64,000 bases of DNA, taken from positions 2,542,001-2,606,000 of the forward strand of contig NZ_CP139779.1 of the NCBI RefSeq assembly GCF_034421375.1, in the 5' to 3' direction. Under the pieces are notes generated by a model. The model did no database searches, was not told the DNA's origin, and saw nothing but the letters and a program-made list of their open reading frames with translations. A program made the translations under genes and the position numbers. The stretch comes from Microbacterium invictum. Lineage in GTDB: Bacteria; Actinomycetota; Actinomycetes; Actinomycetales; Microbacteriaceae. This document shows, in pieces, positions 40,812-49,578 of this stretch (within the stretch, counting starts at the first letter, position 1; every line of letters begins with the position of its first letter).

Positions 40812-41462
40812 ATGCGCGTGCTCCTCGCCTCGACGTCGCCCGCCCGTCTGATGCTGCTGCGCGGCGCCGGTATCGAGCCCGAGACCCTCGCCCCGGATGT
40901 CGACGAGGAAGCGGTGATCGCAGCCGTCGAGACCGCGGAGGGGCGCACGCTCAGCCCTCAGGAGCACGTGCTGCTGCTCGCGCGGCGGAAGGCGGCGGAT
41001 GTCGCGGCGCGCGTGGTCGCGGACGATCCCGCCTTCGACGGCGTCGTGATCGGCGGCGACTCGATGTTCGAGCTGGACGGCGAGATCCTCGGCAAGCCCT
41101 ACGAGCCCGACGTCGCCGTCGCCCGGTGGCGGGCGATGCGCGGGCGTACGGGCGTGCTGCACTCGGGCCACAGCGTGTTCCGCATCGCCCCGGGCGTGGC
41201 CGCACATGAGGAGCACGCCGTCGCGGAAGCGTCGGTGAGCTTCGCCGCCGACGTCACCGACGCGGAGATCGACGCCTACGTCGCCACCGGCGAGCCGCTG
41301 CAGGTCGCGGGCGCGTTCACCGTCGACAGCCTCGGCGGGGCCTTCATCGAACGGGTCGAGGGCGACCCTTCGACGGTGGTCGGGATGTCGCTGTCGACCC
41401 TCCGGCGCCTGATCGCCCGCCACGGCATCACCTGGACCTCGCTCTGGACGACCGAGGAGTGA
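40812..41462 (+). CDS. maf: Maf-family nucleoside triphosphate pyrophosphatase
   Basis: 216 aa. Hydrolyses non-canonical or modified NTPs to NMP and PPi. N-terminal LLASTSPARLMLLRGAG (residues 4-20) is the Maf signature (usually S-P-R-R, here S-P-A-R); GGDSMFELDGEILGKP and AYVATGEPLQVAGAF with SLGGAFIERVEGD are the substrate and metal sites. The downstream neighbour is the carboxylase alpha subunit, an order common in actinobacteria. Confidence 0.93.
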   Translation: MRVLLASTSPARLMLLRGAGIEPETLAPDVDEEAVIAAVETAEGRTLSPQEHVLLLARRKAADVAARVVADDPAFDGVVIGGDSMFELDGEILGKPYEPDVAVARWRAMRGRTGVLHSGHSVFRIAPGVAAHEEHAVAEASVSFAADVTDAEIDAYVATGEPLQVAGAFTVDSLGGAFIERVEGDPSTVVGMSLSTLRRLIARHGITWTSLWTTEE

Positions 41463-41498
41463 GCGGCCGATTGTGGTTGGACGCCCACGTTTCTCGAC

Positions 41499-41514
41499 GG
41501 TTCTTGTACGAACC
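41499..41514. promoter_or_regulatory. Inverted repeat upstream of the carboxylase alpha gene, possible operator
   Basis: GGTTC-TTGTAC-GAACC: 5-bp arms around a six-base centre containing GTAC. It is 28 bases upstream of the candidate -10, where an activator or repressor of the acyl-CoA carboxylase gene could bind. No regulator is identified. Confidence 0.35.
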
Positions 41515-41541
41515 AGTCAAATGACCGACCATCCGCGTCGG

Positions 41542-41547
41542 TAGGCT
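41542..41547 (+). promoter_or_regulatory. Candidate leaderless -10 for carboxylase alpha subunit
   Basis: TAGGCT, seven bases, ATG. Confidence 0.5.
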
Positions 41548-41554
41548 GGCCTCC

Positions 41555-43321
41555 ATGCCTCGAATCGCCAAGGTGCTCATCGCAAACCGCGGCGAGATCG
41601 CCGTCCGCGTCATCCGTGCCGCCCGCGACGCCGGGAAGGCGTCCGTCGCCGTCTACGCCGACCAGGATCGCGACGCGCTCCACGCCCGCCTCGCCGACGA
41701 GGCGTATGCGCTCGACGGCTCGACGAGCGCCGAGACGTACCTGTCGATCGAGAAGATCCTCTCGGTCGCCCGCCGCTCCGGCGCCGACGCAGTGCACCCC
41801 GGCTATGGGTTCCTCGCCGAGAACGCCGAGTTCGCCCGCGCCGTCATCGACGCGGGCCTGGTGTGGATCGGGCCGTCGCCCGAGGCGATCGAGGCCCTCG
41901 GCGACAAGGTCACCGCCCGCGCCGTCGCTGAAAAGGTCGGCGCCCCGCTGGCGCCGGGCACCCCCGGGCCGGTCGCCGGCGCCGACGAGGTCGTGGCGTT
42001 CGCCGAGGAGGTCGGACTGCCCATCGCGATCAAGGCCGCCTACGGCGGCGGCGGACGCGGCCTCAAGGTCGCGCGCACTCTCGACGAGGTGCCCGAGATG
42101 TTCGAGTCGGCCACGCGGGAGGCGATCGCGGCCTTCGGCCGCGGCGAGTGCTTCGTGGAGAAGTACCTCGACAAGCCGCGGCACGTCGAGACGCAGTGCC
42201 TGGCCGACAGCGCAGGCAACGTCGTGGTGGTCTCCACCCGCGACTGCTCGCTGCAGCGCCGGCACCAGAAGCTCGTCGAAGAGGCCCCGGCGCCGTTCCT
42301 CACCGAGGAGCAGAACCGCATCCTCTACGACGCCTCCAAGGCCATCCTCCGCGAGGTGGGCTACCTGGGCGCAGGGACGTGCGAGTTCCTCATCGGCGCC
42401 GACGGCACCATCTCGTTCCTCGAGGTCAACACCCGTCTGCAGGTGGAGCACCCCGTCTCGGAGGAGGTGACCGGGCTCGACCTCGTGCGCGAGCAGTTCC
42501 GGCTCGCCGAGGGCGAAGAGCTCGGCTACGACGACCCGGCGCCGGTGGGCCACTCGATCGAGTTCCGCATCAACGGCGAGGACCCCGGTCGCGGGTTCCT
42601 CCCGCAGCCGGGCCCCATCCACGTGTTCAAGACCTTCGGAGGGCCGGGCCTGCGCCTGGACTCCGGCGTCACCGCCGGCGACAGCGTCTCGGGCGCGTTC
42701 GACTCGCTCCTGGCCAAGATCATCGTCACCGGTCGCGACCGCGACGAGGCGCTCGAGCGTGCGCGGCGGGCCCTGGACGAGTTCGAGGTTGCGGGGCTGC
42801 CGACGGTCCTCCCCTTCCATCGCAAGGTCGTCCGCGACCCCGCCTTCACCGCTGAGAACGGCGCGTTCGGGGTGTACACGCGCTGGATCGAGACGGAGTT
42901 CGACAATGACATCCCGCCGTGGGACGGCGAGCTCGACGCCCCCGCCGCTGGCGACGGCCGCCACACGGTCGTCGTCGAGGTGGGCGGCAAGCGTCTGGAG
43001 GTGAGCCTTCCCGACCGGGTCGCCACCACCTCGCACACGAACGGGCGACCGGCCGCCGTGCCGCCCTCGCGGCGCTCGCACACCGCCTCGGCCGTCGCGG
43101 GCGCCTCGGGCGACGCGGTGAAGGCGCCGATGCAGGCGACCATCGTGAAGGTCGCCGTGGCCGAGGGTCAGCAGGTCGTCAAGGGCGACCTCGTCGTCGT
43201 GCTCGAGGCCATGAAGATGGAGCAGCCCATCCAGGCGCACAAAGACGGCACCGTCGGATCCATCAACGCCGACCCCGGCACGACCGTCGCGGCCGGACAC
43301 CAGCTCCTGACGATCGCGTAG
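41555..43321 (+). CDS. Acyl-CoA carboxylase alpha subunit (biotin carboxylase-BCCP)
   Basis: 588 aa, AccA3-like. Biotin carboxylase domain (1-450): [35 protein letters not shown], the ATP-grasp Gly-rich loop [40 protein letters not shown] and [12 protein letters not shown] variable linker is followed by the BCCP domain with the biotinylation motif EAMKMEQPI near the C-terminus (Lys modified by BirA). It supplies carboxybiotin to the beta/epsilon subunits at 34319-36177. Confidence 0.97.
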   Translation: MPRIAKVLIANRGEIAVRVIRAARDAGKASVAVYADQDRDALHARLADEAYALDGSTSAETYLSIEKILSVARRSGADAVHPGYGFLAENAEFARAVIDAGLVWIGPSPEAIEALGDKVTARAVAEKVGAPLAPGTPGPVAGADEVVAFAEEVGLPIAIKAAYGGGGRGLKVARTLDEVPEMFESATREAIAAFGRGECFVEKYLDKPRHVETQCLADSAGNVVVVSTRDCSLQRRHQKLVEEAPAPFLTEEQNRILYDASKAILREVGYLGAGTCEFLIGADGTISFLEVNTRLQVEHPVSEEVTGLDLVREQFRLAEGEELGYDDPAPVGHSIEFRINGEDPGRGFLPQPGPIHVFKTFGGPGLRLDSGVTAGDSVSGAFDSLLAKIIVTGRDRDEALERARRALDEFEVAGLPTVLPFHRKVVRDPAFTAENGAFGVYTRWIETEFDNDIPPWDGELDAPAAGDGRHTVVVEVGGKRLEVSLPDRVATTSHTNGRPAAVPPSRRSHTASAVAGASGDAVKAPMQATIVKVAVAEGQQVVKGDLVVVLEAMKMEQPIQAHKDGTVGSINADPGTTVAAGHQLLTIA

Positions 43322-43392
43322 CGCGGGCGCGCGCGGTGCGGTGCGGCCGCTCCCGAGCATCCCTCCTCCGCGCGCCCCCGCGCACACACCCC

Positions 43393-43460
43393 CGTCGCGC
43401 GACCCGCTGGTTCGCACGAGCCCCTCGTTCGCACCACCCCCTCGTTCGCGCGACCCGTCG
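43393..43460. repeat. 17-bp tandem repeat, four units
   Basis: Units start at 43393, 43410, 43427 and 43444 with exact 17-bp spacing; the middle units are GTTCGCACGAGCCCCTC and GTTCGCACCACCCCCTC, the flanking two share CGCGCGACCCG. It lies in the 221-bp gap between the carboxylase alpha gene and the convergent esterase gene. No other feature was found in that gap apart from a short GTGCGG/CCGCAC stem near 43465-43493. Confidence 0.75.
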
Positions 43461-43542
43461 AAAAGTGCGGTGCGACGCCGCGCCAGGCCGCACGTAATGA
43501 CGGATCGCGGTGAGGAGGCGGCGGGAGGCGGCGCGCGGCCCG

Positions 43543-44664
43543 CTACGCGGCGCGATGCCGCGCGAGGAAGGCCGCCGTGCGCTCGAAGGCCACATCACCC
43601 TCGGGCGACTGCACGCCCGGGAAGAAGTAGAACCCGTGCGGCATGCCCTCGGGGAAGTAGCCGTCGACCGGCACGCCCTCGGCGGCGAGCGCCTCGGCGA
43701 ATGCCTTCGCCGAATCGACGATCGGGTCGTGGGTGCCGGTGGCGAGGAAGGTCGGCGGATATCCGGCGAGGTCGCCGTAGATCGGGCTCGCGAGCGGGTC
43801 GGTCCAGTCCGTCGTCGGCAGGTACGCCCCCCGGATGAACCCGAAGAACGCGCTGTCGTACACGATCCCCCGCGGCGCCTGCGCCTGGAACGACGGCCAC
43901 CGCTCCTGCACGAAGTCGACGAACGCGCCGTACATCAGCACCGCGTCGGGGGCGGGAAGCCCGCGCGTGCGCACGAGAAGCGGAAGCGCCGCGGCGAAGT
44001 TGGACCCGGCCGAGTCGCCCGCGACCGCCACCCACCCCGGGTCTCCGCCGATTCGGCCGGCGTCGGTTCGCAGCCACGCGTAGAGGTCGGCGACGTCGTC
44101 GAGCGGGGTCGGGAACGGGTACTCGGGCGCCAGCCGGTAGTTGGCCGAGACGACGATGACTCCGTTGTCCTTCGCCAGGCGCCGCGTGATGTAGTCGGTG
44201 TCGGCCGCGGAGCCGACGGTGAAGCCGCCGCCGTGGACGTACAGGATGACGCCCAGCATGTCTCCGGGCGCGACGCCCTGCGGGCGGTAGACGAGGGCCG
44301 AGGCGACCCCGTCGCGGACGGGCAAGTAGACGGTGTCGACGTCGACGTCGGGCACCGCTTCCGCCCCGGTGGGCGGCACGAGCGCGGGATCGGGCTTGAG
44401 ACGATCCTGGCCGATGTAGCCCGTGCGGACCGGGAGGATCATCATGTCGCGCAGCGCCACGGGCTGACGGTTGTTGGCGATCACGCGGTAGGAGGGCATC
44501 GCCGGGTCGTCCGGATCGATGTAGCTCAGGCCGTCGATCTCGCGGACGACGGTGACATCGACCGCGCCGTCGGGGATCGTCAGCAGCGCAGGATCGATCG
44601 GGCGGGATGCTGCGGGGGCGGCGTCGGCGCCGGGCGCCGAGCGCGCCGCGGGATTGATCGGCAC
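43543..44664 (-). CDS. Alpha/beta hydrolase, hormone-sensitive lipase (HSL) family esterase
   Basis: 373 aa. Motifs: YVHGGGFTVGSAAD (HGGG oxyanion hole), VAGDSAGSNFAAAL (nucleophile Ser in GDSAG), ATGTHDPIVDSAKAF (Asp) and GMPHGFYFFPG (His). It has no signal peptide, so is probably cytoplasmic, and carries a longer N-terminal region (about 130 residues) than minimal HSL esterases. The GTG at 44664 has TAGAAT seven bases upstream; longer readings extend antisense-frame over the flavoprotein gene. Substrate unknown. Confidence 0.9.
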   Translation of the reverse strand: MPINPAARSAPGADAAPAASRPIDPALLTIPDGAVDVTVVREIDGLSYIDPDDPAMPSYRVIANNRQPVALRDMMILPVRTGYIGQDRLKPDPALVPPTGAEAVPDVDVDTVYLPVRDGVASALVYRPQGVAPGDMLGVILYVHGGGFTVGSAADTDYITRRLAKDNGVIVVSANYRLAPEYPFPTPLDDVADLYAWLRTDAGRIGGDPGWVAVAGDSAGSNFAAALPLLVRTRGLPAPDAVLMYGAFVDFVQERWPSFQAQAPRGIVYDSAFFGFIRGAYLPTTDWTDPLASPIYGDLAGYPPTFLATGTHDPIVDSAKAFAEALAAEGVPVDGYFPEGMPHGFYFFPGVQSPEGDVAFERTAAFLARHRAA

Positions 44665-44671
44665 AGGGGGA

Positions 44672-44677
44672 ATTCTA
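44672..44677 (-). promoter_or_regulatory. Candidate leaderless -10 for the esterase
   Basis: The minus strand reads TAGAAT (one mismatch to TATAAT), seven bases, GTG. Confidence 0.55.
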
Positions 44678-44688
44678 GGGGTGGGGGG

Positions 44689-44722
44689 CGTTTCGACTCG
44701 CTGCGCTCGCTCAACGACCGGG
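44689..44722. repeat. Possible dispersed actinobacterial intergenic repeat
   Basis: The string TTTCGACTCGCTGCGCTCGC, continuing to CAACGACC, resembles a sequence I recall as widely dispersed in Microbacteriaceae intergenic DNA. Only one copy is visible in this window, so repetitiveness cannot be shown here. Confidence 0.3.
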
Positions 44723-44726
44723 CGGG

Positions 44727-46181
44727 TCAGACCTGGGCGGCGTCCATCGGCCGGTCGACGATGTGCATCGCGCGCGCGGCGTCGGTGATGCTGCCCGACA
44801 GCGAGGGATAGACGGCGAACACACGCGAGACCTGATCGACGGTGAGGCGACGCTCGACGGCGATCGCGATCGGGTAGATCAGCTCCGAGGCGCGCGGCGC
44901 GACGATGACCCCGCCGATGACGGTGCCGCTTCCACGGCGCGCGATCAGCTTCACGAACCCGTCGCGCACGCCCATCATCTTCGCCCGCGGGTTGGCCGAG
45001 AGCGGCAGCTTCAGCACGAGCCCGTCGGCGGCACCGGAGGTGACGTCCTTCTCCTGGAATCCGACGGTGGCGATCTCGGGGGCGGTGAAGATGTTCGAGG
45101 TGATCCGACGCTGCTCCAGCGGGATGACGACGTCGCCGAGGGCGTGGAAGACGGCGGTGCGACCCTGCATCGAGGCGACGGACGCGAGCGGCACGAAGGT
45201 GGTGCAGTCGCCGGCGGCGTAGATGTTCGGCACGCTCGTGCGCGCCACACGGTTCACTTGGATGTGACCGGAGTCGGTCATCTGCACCCCGGCCTCCTCG
45301 AGGCCGATCCCCGCCGTGTTCGGGATGGCGCCGACCGCCATCAGGCAGTGGCTCCCCTCGACGACGCGACCGTCGCCCAGGGTCACCTGGACGCCGTCTC
45401 CGGTGTTGACCACGCTCTCGGCGCGGCACCGCGACAGCACCGTCATCCCGCCGCGCTTGAACACCTTCTCGAGCACGGTCGCGGCGTCGGCATCCTCTCC
45501 CGGGAGCACCTGGTCGCGGCTCGAGATGAGCGTGACCTCGGCACCGAGGTTCATGTAGGCCGAGGCGAACTCGGCCCCGGTGACCCCTGATCCCACGACG
45601 ATGAGGTGCGAGGGGAGGGCATTCATCGTGTAGAGCTGCGTCCAGGTGAGGATGCGCTGCCCGTCGGGCTTGGCGCTCGGCAGCTGACGGGGCGAGGCGC
45701 CGACCGAGACGACGAGGGTGTCGGCTTCGACCCGGTCGAAATCGGTACCGCCGATGTCGGTGGAGACGATGACCTCGTTTCGCCCCTCGAGTCGACCGTG
45801 GCCCGAGATGATGCGCACCCCCGCCTCGACGAGCGATGCCCGCATGTCGTCGGACTGCTGGCGCGCGAGCGACAGCACCCGCTTGTTCACCGCCGCGAGG
45901 TTGATCGCGATCTCGGGCTTGAGGGGCTTTCCCGTCTCGCCGCGGGCGAACAGCTGCACACCCAGGTCGCTCGCCTCAGAGATCGCCACGGCGGCGTCGG
46001 CCGTGGCGATGAGGGTCTTCGAGGGGACGACGTCGGTGATGACGGCCGACCCGCCGACGCCCGCACGCTCGACGAGGGTCACCTCGGCGCCCAGCTGTGC
46101 GGCGGCCAGCGCCGCCTCGTACCCGCCGGGACCGCCGCCCAGGATCGCCACGCTCTGGGTCCGCTCGAAGCTCAACGACAT
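44727..46181 (-). CDS. LpdA-like NAD(P)H-quinone/flavoprotein disulfide reductase homologue
   Basis: 484 aa, two-dinucleotide-binding flavoprotein: FAD site AILGGGPGGYEAALAAAQLG, NAD site HLIVVGSGVTGAEFASAYMN, and FAD-ribityl IYAAGDCTTFVPLASVA. At the position of the redox CxxxxC it reads GGSAVITDVVPSK, with no cysteines, and the C-terminal dimerisation domain lacks the His-Glu motif of lipoamide dehydrogenase. This matches mycobacterial LpdA (Rv3303c), an NAD(P)H-quinone reductase, not a true Lpd. The ATG has TGGAGG close upstream. Divergent from the purine nucleoside phosphorylase gene. Confidence 0.9.
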   Translation of the reverse strand: MSLSFERTQSVAILGGGPGGYEAALAAAQLGAEVTLVERAGVGGSAVITDVVPSKTLIATADAAVAISEASDLGVQLFARGETGKPLKPEIAINLAAVNKRVLSLARQQSDDMRASLVEAGVRIISGHGRLEGRNEVIVSTDIGGTDFDRVEADTLVVSVGASPRQLPSAKPDGQRILTWTQLYTMNALPSHLIVVGSGVTGAEFASAYMNLGAEVTLISSRDQVLPGEDADAATVLEKVFKRGGMTVLSRCRAESVVNTGDGVQVTLGDGRVVEGSHCLMAVGAIPNTAGIGLEEAGVQMTDSGHIQVNRVARTSVPNIYAAGDCTTFVPLASVASMQGRTAVFHALGDVVIPLEQRRITSNIFTAPEIATVGFQEKDVTSGAADGLVLKLPLSANPRAKMMGVRDGFVKLIARRGSGTVIGGVIVAPRASELIYPIAIAVERRLTVDQVSRVFAVYPSLSGSITDAARAMHIVDRPMDAAQV

Positions 46182-46250
46182 GCCTCCATTCAAACAGCCG
46201 CGGGGGCCCGATCGGGGGCGGGGAAGTGGCAGGGCGTCGGATCTGGTCCG

Positions 46251-46256
46251 TATCGT
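46251..46256 (+). promoter_or_regulatory. Candidate leaderless -10 for purine nucleoside phosphorylase
   Basis: TATCGT, six bases, ATG. It fixes the start at 46263 and rejects the longer reading over the divergent flavoprotein gene. Confidence 0.5.
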
Positions 46257-46262
46257 GATCTC

Positions 46263-47096
46263 ATGCATCATCCCAGCGACCATCCGCTCGACGACCCGAA
46301 CGCCGATCCGTTCGCCGTCGCCGCCCAGGCGGCCGACGACATCGCCCGCCACACGGGCGTGGACCACCACGACATCGCCCTCACCCTCGGCAGCGGGTGG
46401 GGGAAGGCCGCCGACCTGCTCGGCGAGACCGTCGCGACGATTCCGGCCACCGAGGTGACCGGGTTCAGCCGACCCGCGCTGGAGGGTCACGTGGGCACGA
46501 TCCGGAGCATCCTCACCCCCGCCGGCCGACGGGTGCTCGTCATCGGAGCACGCACGCATTACTACGAGAGCCACGGGGTGCGCCGCGTCGTGCACAGCGT
46601 CCGGACCGCCGCCGCGACCGGGGCGCGCATCATGGTGCTCACCAACGGCGCGGGCGGCATCCGCCGCACGTGGCATCCGGGGCAGCCCGTCCTCATCAGC
46701 GACCACATCAACCTCACGGCCGCCTCGCCGCTCGAAGGCGCGACCTTCATCGACCTCACCGACCTGTACTCCGCGCGGCTGCGCGAGATCGCGCGCTCGG
46801 TCGACCCGACCCTCGACGAGGGGGTGTACTGCCAGTTCCGGGGTCCCCACTACGAGACCCCGGCCGAGGTCCGGATGGCCGAGCGCATCGGCGGCGACAT
46901 CGTCGGCATGTCCACCGCCCTCGAGGCGATCGCGGCCCGACAGGCCGGCATGGAGATCCTCGGGTTCTCGCTCATCACCAATCTCGCGGCGGGCATCCAG
47001 ACCACTCCGCTGAGCCACGACGAGGTGCTCGAGGCCGGGCGCGACGCCGAGCCGGTGATCTCGTCGCTGCTCGCGCGGGTGGTGGAGAAGCTGTGA
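46263..47096 (+). CDS. Purine-nucleoside phosphorylase (trimeric class)
   Basis: 277 aa. Phosphorolysis of inosine/guanosine and deoxy forms. Family motifs: LTLGSGWGKAADLL (phosphate site), GRTHYYE-type ARTHYYESHGV, LTNGAGGIRR, YCQFRGPHYETPAEVRM and VGMSTALEAIAAR. Belongs to the human-like/PunA trimer group rather than hexameric DeoD. Its stop overlaps the phosphohexomutase start (GTGA); phosphorolysis yields (deoxy)ribose-1-phosphate, which a mutase could use. Confidence 0.95.
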   Translation: MHHPSDHPLDDPNADPFAVAAQAADDIARHTGVDHHDIALTLGSGWGKAADLLGETVATIPATEVTGFSRPALEGHVGTIRSILTPAGRRVLVIGARTHYYESHGVRRVVHSVRTAAATGARIMVLTNGAGGIRRTWHPGQPVLISDHINLTAASPLEGATFIDLTDLYSARLREIARSVDPTLDEGVYCQFRGPHYETPAEVRMAERIGGDIVGMSTALEAIAARQAGMEILGFSLITNLAAGIQTTPLSHDEVLEAGRDAEPVISSLLARVVEKL

Positions 47097-48820
47097 CCGC
47101 ACTTCTGCCGGAGGGTTCCGACCTCATCGTGCGCGCCCGCGCCTGGCGCACGCAGGATCCCGACGACGAGACCCGCGCCGAGCTCGACGATCTGATCGCG
47201 CGCGCCGAGGCCGGCGACGCCGCCGCGACCGCAGACCTCGGCGACCGCTTCTCGGAGCGTCTGGCCTTCGGCACTGCGGGGCTCCGCGGAGAGCTCGGGG
47301 CGGGGAGCAATCGGATGAACCGGGTGCTCGTCTCGCAGGCTGCGGCGGGGCTCGCGGCGTACGTGAGGGCGGCGGCGGGTGCAACCGGCGCGGGAGACGG
47401 CGGGGATGCGCCGCTCGTCGTGATCGGGTACGACGGGCGCCGGAACTCCGACGTCTTCGCGCGCGACTCCGCCGAGATCATGGCGGCGATGGGGCTGCGG
47501 GTGGTCGTCCTCCCCCGGCTCCTCCCCACCCCGGTGCTCGCGTTCGCTGTCCGCCACCTCGGCGCCGATGCGGGCGTGATGGTCACGGCGAGCCACAATC
47601 CGCCGAACGACAACGGCTACAAGGTGTACCTCGGCGGCGTCCACGGCGGATCGCAGATCGTCGCCCCCGCCGATGCCATGATCGCCGCCGAGATCCAGCG
47701 GGTGGCCGACACCCTGCGGGTCGACGAGCTGCCGCGCTCGGACGACTGGGAGCTCGCCGACGAGGGCGTCGTGGACGCCTACGTTCGCGCGACGGCGGAG
47801 GTCGCCCCCGCGGGGCCCGGGGCTGCGGGCCTGCGCTGGGTGTACACCGCCATGCACGGCGTGGGCTGGGAGACGCTGTCGAAGATCCTCGCAGAGGCGG
47901 GCTACCCCGAGCCGGTGCTCGTCGAGCAGCAGACCGCCCCCGACGGACGCTTCCCCACCGTGGCCTTCCCCAACCCCGAAGAGCCCGGAGCGATGGACCT
48001 CGCGTTCGCCACCGCGCGCGCCGCGGGCGCGGAACTCGTCGTCGCGAACGATCCGGACGCCGACCGGCTCGCCGTGGCTCTTCCCGACCCGGCTGCCGAA
48101 GGCGGCTGGCGCCGGCTCACGGGGAACCAGGTGGGCCTGCTCCTCGGCTGGCGGGCCGCGCGCGAGGCCTCGACCCATGCGGGGCGTGGGCCCGCGGCAT
48201 CCCTCGCCTGCTCTCTGGTCTCCTCCCCCGGGCTCGAAGCCGTCGCGCGGCACTACGGCCTGGACTTCCACGCCACCCTCACCGGCTTCAAGTGGATCTC
48301 TCGCGCGCCGGGGATCGTCTACGGCTTCGAGGAGGCGCTGGGATACCTCGTCAACCCCGAGACGGTGCGCGACAAGGACGGGATCTCCGCCGCGATCGCC
48401 CTTCTCGGCATCGTCGCCGACGCGCGCGCCGAGGGGCGGATGCTCGCCGACGTGCTGCGCGAGTTCGACGAGACCTTCGGCTTTTTCGCCAGCGACCAGA
48501 TCTCGGTGCGCGTGGACGACCTGTCGGCGATCGACCGGGTGATGGCGGCGCTCCGCGCCGACCCGCCCGTCCGCATCGGCACGGTCGCCGTCGAGCGGTT
48601 CGAGGACCTGCGCGACGGGCTCGGCGACCTGCCGCCGGGAGACGTGCTGCGGCTGTGGCTCGCCGAGGACGCCCGGGTGATCGTGCGTCCGAGCGGCACC
48701 GAGCCGAAGCTGAAGCTCTACCTCGATGTCCGCGGCTCGTCCGCCGCCGACGCGGCGACCCGGGTCGCCGACCTCGCCGCAGGCGCGCGGGCGCTCCTCG
48801 CGCAGGTGCAGGGCGGATGA
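47093..48820 (+). CDS. Alpha-D-phosphohexomutase (phosphopentomutase/phosphomannomutase-type)
   Basis: 575 aa, long-form phospho-sugar mutase (PGM2-like). FGTAGLRGELG (residues near 55-65), the phosphoserine loop VMVTASHNPPNDNGYKVY, metal loop ANDPDADRLAVA, sugar-specificity loop GFEEALGYLV and phosphate loop RPSGTEPKLKLY are all present. Long-form enzymes next to nucleoside phosphorylases often act on (deoxy)ribose-1-phosphate, so a phosphopentomutase role is plausible; exact substrate is not decidable. Both ends overlap neighbours by four bases. Confidence 0.92.
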   Translation: MTALLPEGSDLIVRARAWRTQDPDDETRAELDDLIARAEAGDAAATADLGDRFSERLAFGTAGLRGELGAGSNRMNRVLVSQAAAGLAAYVRAAAGATGAGDGGDAPLVVIGYDGRRNSDVFARDSAEIMAAMGLRVVVLPRLLPTPVLAFAVRHLGADAGVMVTASHNPPNDNGYKVYLGGVHGGSQIVAPADAMIAAEIQRVADTLRVDELPRSDDWELADEGVVDAYVRATAEVAPAGPGAAGLRWVYTAMHGVGWETLSKILAEAGYPEPVLVEQQTAPDGRFPTVAFPNPEEPGAMDLAFATARAAGAELVVANDPDADRLAVALPDPAAEGGWRRLTGNQVGLLLGWRAAREASTHAGRGPAASLACSLVSSPGLEAVARHYGLDFHATLTGFKWISRAPGIVYGFEEALGYLVNPETVRDKDGISAAIALLGIVADARAEGRMLADVLREFDETFGFFASDQISVRVDDLSAIDRVMAALRADPPVRIGTVAVERFEDLRDGLGDLPPGDVLRLWLAEDARVIVRPSGTEPKLKLYLDVRGSSAADAATRVADLAAGARALLAQVQGG

Positions 48821-49455
48821 CGCCCGGTGCGCGCGAGCTCAGTGAGACCGAGCCCGAGGAGGGGTCGGTCGTGCTGCTGACAGACCCCGTCACCCTCGAG
48901 AACGACCACGTGCGGCTCGAGCCGCTCGCGGCGGAGCACGCCGACGGCCTGCGGCGGGCCGCGGTGGGGCTCGAGCACGCGTGGTACACGTCCGTCCCCT
49001 CGCCGGAGGGCGTCGAGGCCGAGATCGCGCAGCGGACGGCATGGGCCGAGCGCGGGGATATGAACCCGTGGGCCGTCGTGCGCGCCGACACCGGCGACGC
49101 CGTCGGGATGACCACCTTCTGCAACATCGACCAGGCGAACCGCCACGTCGAGATCGGCTACACCTGGCTCGGCCCCGCCGTGCAGCGCACCGCCGTGAAC
49201 ACCGCCGCGAAGCTGCTGCTGCTCGGGCACGCCTTCGAGGCGTGCGACGCCATCGCGGTGGAGTTCCGCACACACTTCCACAATCGTCAGTCGCGTGCCG
49301 CGATCGAACGGCTCGGCGCGAAGCTCGACGGGGTGCTGCGCAACCACCGCCTCGGGCCGGGCGGGTCGCTGCGCGACACCGCGGTGTACTCGATCCTCCC
49401 CCACGAGTGGCCCGCCGTACGGCTGGGGCTCGAGGCGCGGCTGCGTCGCGGCTGA
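48817..49455 (+). CDS. GNAT-family N-acetyltransferase (RimJ/RimL-like)
   Basis: 212 aa. A 25-residue N-terminal tail precedes the acetyltransferase fold: LENDHVRLEPLAAEHADGL, HVEIGYTWLGPAVQRTAVNT and the acetyl-CoA region AKLLLLGHAFEACDAIAVEF, then NRQSRAAIERLGAKLDGVLR, the RimJ/L-like HN-S-AIERLG motif. Substrate unknown. ATGA overlap with the mutase gene makes it the last gene of a three-gene operon. Confidence 0.9.
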   Translation: MTPGARELSETEPEEGSVVLLTDPVTLENDHVRLEPLAAEHADGLRRAAVGLEHAWYTSVPSPEGVEAEIAQRTAWAERGDMNPWAVVRADTGDAVGMTTFCNIDQANRHVEIGYTWLGPAVQRTAVNTAAKLLLLGHAFEACDAIAVEFRTHFHNRQSRAAIERLGAKLDGVLRNHRLGPGGSLRDTAVYSILPHEWPAVRLGLEARLRRG

Positions 49456-49476
49456 GCGCGGGGTCTGCCGCCACCC

Positions 49477-49563
49477 CTGTCCCTGACTCCTGCAGAACTC
49501 CGCCGAAAGCCGGCCGAAACGCCGTTCCGGCGCGACGAGCGCCGATTGTGCAGGAGTTCGGGG
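49477..49563. repeat. Palindromic element B1 (family B)
   Basis: Left arm CCCTGACTCCTGCAGAAC (49481-49498), right arm ATTGTGCAGGAGTTCGGGG (49545-49563); arms pair over most of about 18 positions. Two further copies (B2, B3) flank the DUF559 gene at 58451. B1 lies between two convergent genes without a nuclease gene beside it. Interior contains GGCCGAAA, shared with B3. Confidence 0.8.
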
Positions 49564-49578
49564 CGCGCGCCGAGGGGG

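Noticed and set aside
43393..43460. Short tandem array as a possible CRISPR
   Set aside because: The 17-bp units abut without spacers and no cas gene is present.
44727..46181. Dihydrolipoamide dehydrogenase
   Set aside because: The redox CxxxxC cysteines are absent, so it matches LpdA-type quinone reductases instead.
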